A DNA stretch of 7,025 bases. Source: Phycisphaerae bacterium (lineage in GTDB: Bacteria; Planctomycetota; Phycisphaerae; Sedimentisphaerales; Anaerobacaceae). Below the pieces are notes generated by a model that did no database searches, was not told where the DNA came from, and saw nothing but the letters and a program-made list of their open reading frames with translations. Numbering within the stretch: position 1 is the stretch's first letter; every line of letters starts with the position of its first letter. Shown here piece after piece: positions 5,438-7,025 of the stretch. The position numbers were made by a program, and so were the translations under genes. The stretch spans positions 1-7,025 of the forward strand of contig DAOVNI010000085.1 of NCBI GenBank assembly GCA_030630315.1. Reading direction: 5' to 3'.

Positions 5438-6772
5438 TCACATAGGAGACCGTCTGCGAACCTCCTCAAACTTCGCAATCGCAGAATTCATATCTCCGAC
5501 CAGAGAGTCTATATCGGCATTCAAATCTAAATATTCATTAGCCATCTGAATTGCTCTTTGACAATTTAGTATCAAACGGTCCAGAGTGAACAACAATTCG
5601 TTGCTTAGCCTTTGTCGCTCTATTACGTCCCTTTCGTACCGGTAGCTTCCGTACCCATACCAGGGGCCCCTGCCGCGAATTTGGCTTTCAACCCAATTAA
5701 GTTCTCTGTGAAGCTCCTCTGAGCGGTCCTTAAGATGCGTAATAGCGGGAGAAATCTCATTAAAATTCTGCTTGACCCTCCAGAATTGGCGCTTTGCTTT
5801 TTCGCAATCGTTATTCCGAACCAACCCGGCCTTGGCTGCATCAAGCGCTGCTAAAAGCTCCCTTTGCGAAGAAACAATCTTGTCCGCAACATTACACTGT
5901 ACGGCCTCGGCTGCCGTTAATGTCAGCAATGAACCTCTTTCGCTCCACGTTCTGACAAGAGTTTGGGCAGCTTTCTTGTTCTGACCCTCAACAAATAATG
6001 TCTCTCCTTCCTCAGTAACCTCTAAAGCTTCGATACTCTTGTCGACCATTGCCTTGGCAATGATACCCGGTCGGTTGTTCCGTTCGGCAAGTGCACCAAT
6101 GTAAGCAGTAAGTGTAGAAGCATCATCGTCAGGCCGGCTTGGGACAATAGATCTTTCCACTATAGCTCGCCTATAAGTTATTCTCGAAGTTCGTCCACGA
6201 CGTCTTCTTACGGTCGTAGTGTCAGAAGGAGTGTATGATACTAACGTGGCGCCACCGATGGTCGTATTGTCTGCCATATAAAGCTCATCACAGGCAAGCG
6301 CTATCGCAGCACCGGTTGAGTATGCGCCGTCGAATTTGCCGCCGTTAACAAATGCAACAATACGGCAATTATCTATTTGGATGATTGCTCCACAAATGCG
6401 CTTGGCCAGATCAATTCGGCCCCCTGGCGTATCAATCTCAATGAGAATAAACAGTGGACCATGGTCAGCAGCCAAAAGTATTGCATCTTCAAAAGCTTCG
6501 GCCTCACATATCAGGTCAATCGGCTCCTTTATAGAAAAAGTAAATACCTTGTTCTTGCGACCGAGATGATTATAATTGATTTCGTAATCGCCGAGGTCAA
6601 GGTATTGTGGATTCTTTTTGTACTCAATACGCACTTGTGTCTTATTTTGTCTTGTTATCTGGGTGGCATAGCCATTGAAGCTTTTACCGGTCTGACGGTG
6701 TGTAAACGTATCGCCAAAGCAGTTAGACAAAAAGAGTAATACAACAAGCATAGAGATAAGATATTTAACCAT
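5438..6772 (-). CDS. secreted ClpP-fold serine-protease-like protein (NfeD/SppA class) with C-terminal helical domain
   Basis: A 444-residue exported protein. The signal peptide is MVKYLISMLVVLLFLSNCFG. A short beta-rich region (about 21-80) precedes a crotonase/ClpP-like domain (about 81-302). Hallmarks are IEIDTPGG (111-118, oxyanion region), GAYSTGAAIALACDELYMA (149-167), where Ser 152 aligns with the nucleophile of NfeD/SppA proteases, TTIGGA (170-175), and LTLTAAEAVQCNVADKIV (283-300), the typical domain end. In NfeD proteases the base is a Lys about 41 residues after the Ser. Here that stretch is Arg-rich (VRRRRGR, 188-194), and no Lys occurs until 240. Residues 303-444 are charged and helical with an aromatic patch WYGYGSYRY (371-379). 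The NfeD transmembrane and OB domains are absent. The start at 6772 is fixed by a perfect Shine-Dalgarno six bases upstream. It may be a pseudoprotease or scaffold in the periplasm; the substrate is unknown. Confidence 0.8.
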   Translation of the reverse strand: MVKYLISMLVVLLFLSNCFGDTFTHRQTGKSFNGYATQITRQNKTQVRIEYKKNPQYLDLGDYEINYNHLGRKNKVFTFSIKEPIDLICEAEAFEDAILLAADHGPLFILIEIDTPGGRIDLAKRICGAIIQIDNCRIVAFVNGGKFDGAYSTGAAIALACDELYMADNTTIGGATLVSYTPSDTTTVRRRRGRTSRITYRRAIVERSIVPSRPDDDASTLTAYIGALAERNNRPGIIAKAMVDKSIEALEVTEEGETLFVEGQNKKAAQTLVRTWSERGSLLTLTAAEAVQCNVADKIVSSQRELLAALDAAKAGLVRNNDCEKAKRQFWRVKQNFNEISPAITHLKDRSEELHRELNWVESQIRGRGPWYGYGSYRYERDVIERQRLSNELLFTLDRLILNCQRAIQMANEYLDLNADIDSLVGDMNSAIAKFEEVRRRSPM

Positions 6773-6778
6773 TTTTTT

Positions 6779-6786
6779 ACCTCCTT
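6779..6786 (-). promoter_or_regulatory. perfect Shine-Dalgarno of the ClpP-like gene
   Basis: On the minus strand AAGGAGGT lies six A residues upstream of the ATG at 6772. This decides the start against an in-frame ATG at 6799, which would add nine residues (MPISKGGKK) and place this site inside the coding sequence. Confidence 0.85.
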
Positions 6787-6808
6787 TGCTTATAGGCATC
6801 TACTTAGT

Positions 6809-6814
6809 ATTATG
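6809..6814 (-). promoter_or_regulatory. candidate -10 box of the ClpP-like gene
   Basis: CATAAT on the minus strand (5 of 6 to TATAAT) would give a transcript starting near 6800 and a leader of about 28 bases that includes the Shine-Dalgarno. Upstream are two long T tracts (6820-6826 and 6829-6835, read on the minus strand) and no clear -35 hexamer at 16-18 bases. Confidence 0.35.
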
Positions 6815-6893
6815 ATAACAAAAAAATTGAAAAAATACACTTTTTTTCATAGATATCGATAAAAATAATCTACTAACAGACGAAAGCTAATGA

Positions 6894-6916
6894 GCTCAAA
6901 CTGACCGATTTTGAGC
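6894..6916. repeat. 7-bp inverted repeat in the upstream region
   Basis: GCTCAAA (6894-6900) and TTTGAGC (6910-6916) form a perfect stem with a nine-base loop. No T tract follows on either strand, so it does not look like an intrinsic terminator. It lies about 80 bases upstream of the candidate -10 box and could be an operator or chance. Confidence 0.3.
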
Positions 6917-6965
6917 CAAATATCCACGTAATTATTGTTTTAATAGGAACATAGTTTGGTTTGTC

Positions 6966-7012
6966 ATTCCTGCGCAATCGAATATCCGGCTTTAGACGAA
7001 GCAGGAATCCAG
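6966..7012. repeat. small dispersed palindromic repeat, CATTCCTGC...GCAGGAATCCAG type
   Basis: ATTCCTGC (6966-6973) and GCAGGAAT (7001-7008) are perfect inverted copies 27 bases apart, flanked by GTC on the left and CCAG on the right. The ends GTCATTCCTGC and GCAGGAATCCAG match a short palindromic intergenic repeat found in many copies across diverse bacterial genomes. The inner part here is divergent, so it may be an old copy. Its copy number in this genome cannot be seen from one window. Confidence 0.5.
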
Positions 7013-7025
7013 TTTCCCAGGAAAA

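Noticed and set aside
5412..5452. Bidirectional terminator between the convergent genes
   Set aside because: The 7-bp stem has a 27-base loop, overlaps coding sequence and lacks a following U-tract.
6377..6739. 120-residue plus-strand open frame
   Set aside because: It lies wholly antisense to the well-supported ClpP-fold gene and looks like a shadow frame.

Overview
The window looks like a chromosomal segment of a Gram-negative (diderm) bacterium. Coding regions are moderately AT-leaning, use the standard code, and include an outer-membrane efflux factor, a periplasmic adaptor and exported proteins. My best guess is Planctomycetota (Phycisphaerae/Sedimentisphaerales-like). This rests on the style of the large HlyD adaptor with a Gly/Arg/Pro-rich tail, the ClpP-fold/NfeD-like secreted protein and the aldo/keto reductase sequence. 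It is an inference, not a proven assignment.

Left block (1-4112, all minus strand): a compact efflux operon read right to left. A promoter with a perfect TATAAT -10 box (4107-4112) precedes a TolC-type lipoprotein (start 4045). An ATGA overlap links it to a 699-residue HlyD/MacA-type adaptor with a long coiled-coil insert and a low-complexity tail. A second overlap (GTG at 340) links that to a MacB/LolD-type ABC ATPase cut by the window edge. Together they would form a tripartite ABC efflux or secretion pump. The permease should lie beyond base 1.

Middle block (4113-5380): an intergenic region, a tRNA-Cys(GCA) gene on the plus strand with its own candidate promoter, and a scarred stretch. 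Between promoter and tRNA, a 5' arm can pair with either of two downstream arms. Directly after the tRNA, on the minus strand, is what I read as the C-terminal tail of a lost tRNA-targeting integrase. It meets, near base 4862, the 3' part of an aldo/keto reductase gene (plus strand, GC-rich codons). This looks like a decayed integration site followed by a deletion.

Right block (5438-7025): a minus-strand gene for a secreted ClpP-fold (NfeD/SppA-like) protein of 444 residues with a perfect Shine-Dalgarno. It keeps the oxyanion and Ser region but shows no lysine where the catalytic Lys is expected. Its upstream region is AT-rich, has a candidate -10 box, and ends in a small inverted repeat of the CATTCCTGC...GCAGGAATCCAG type. 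I see no CRISPR array, rRNA or intact mobile element.
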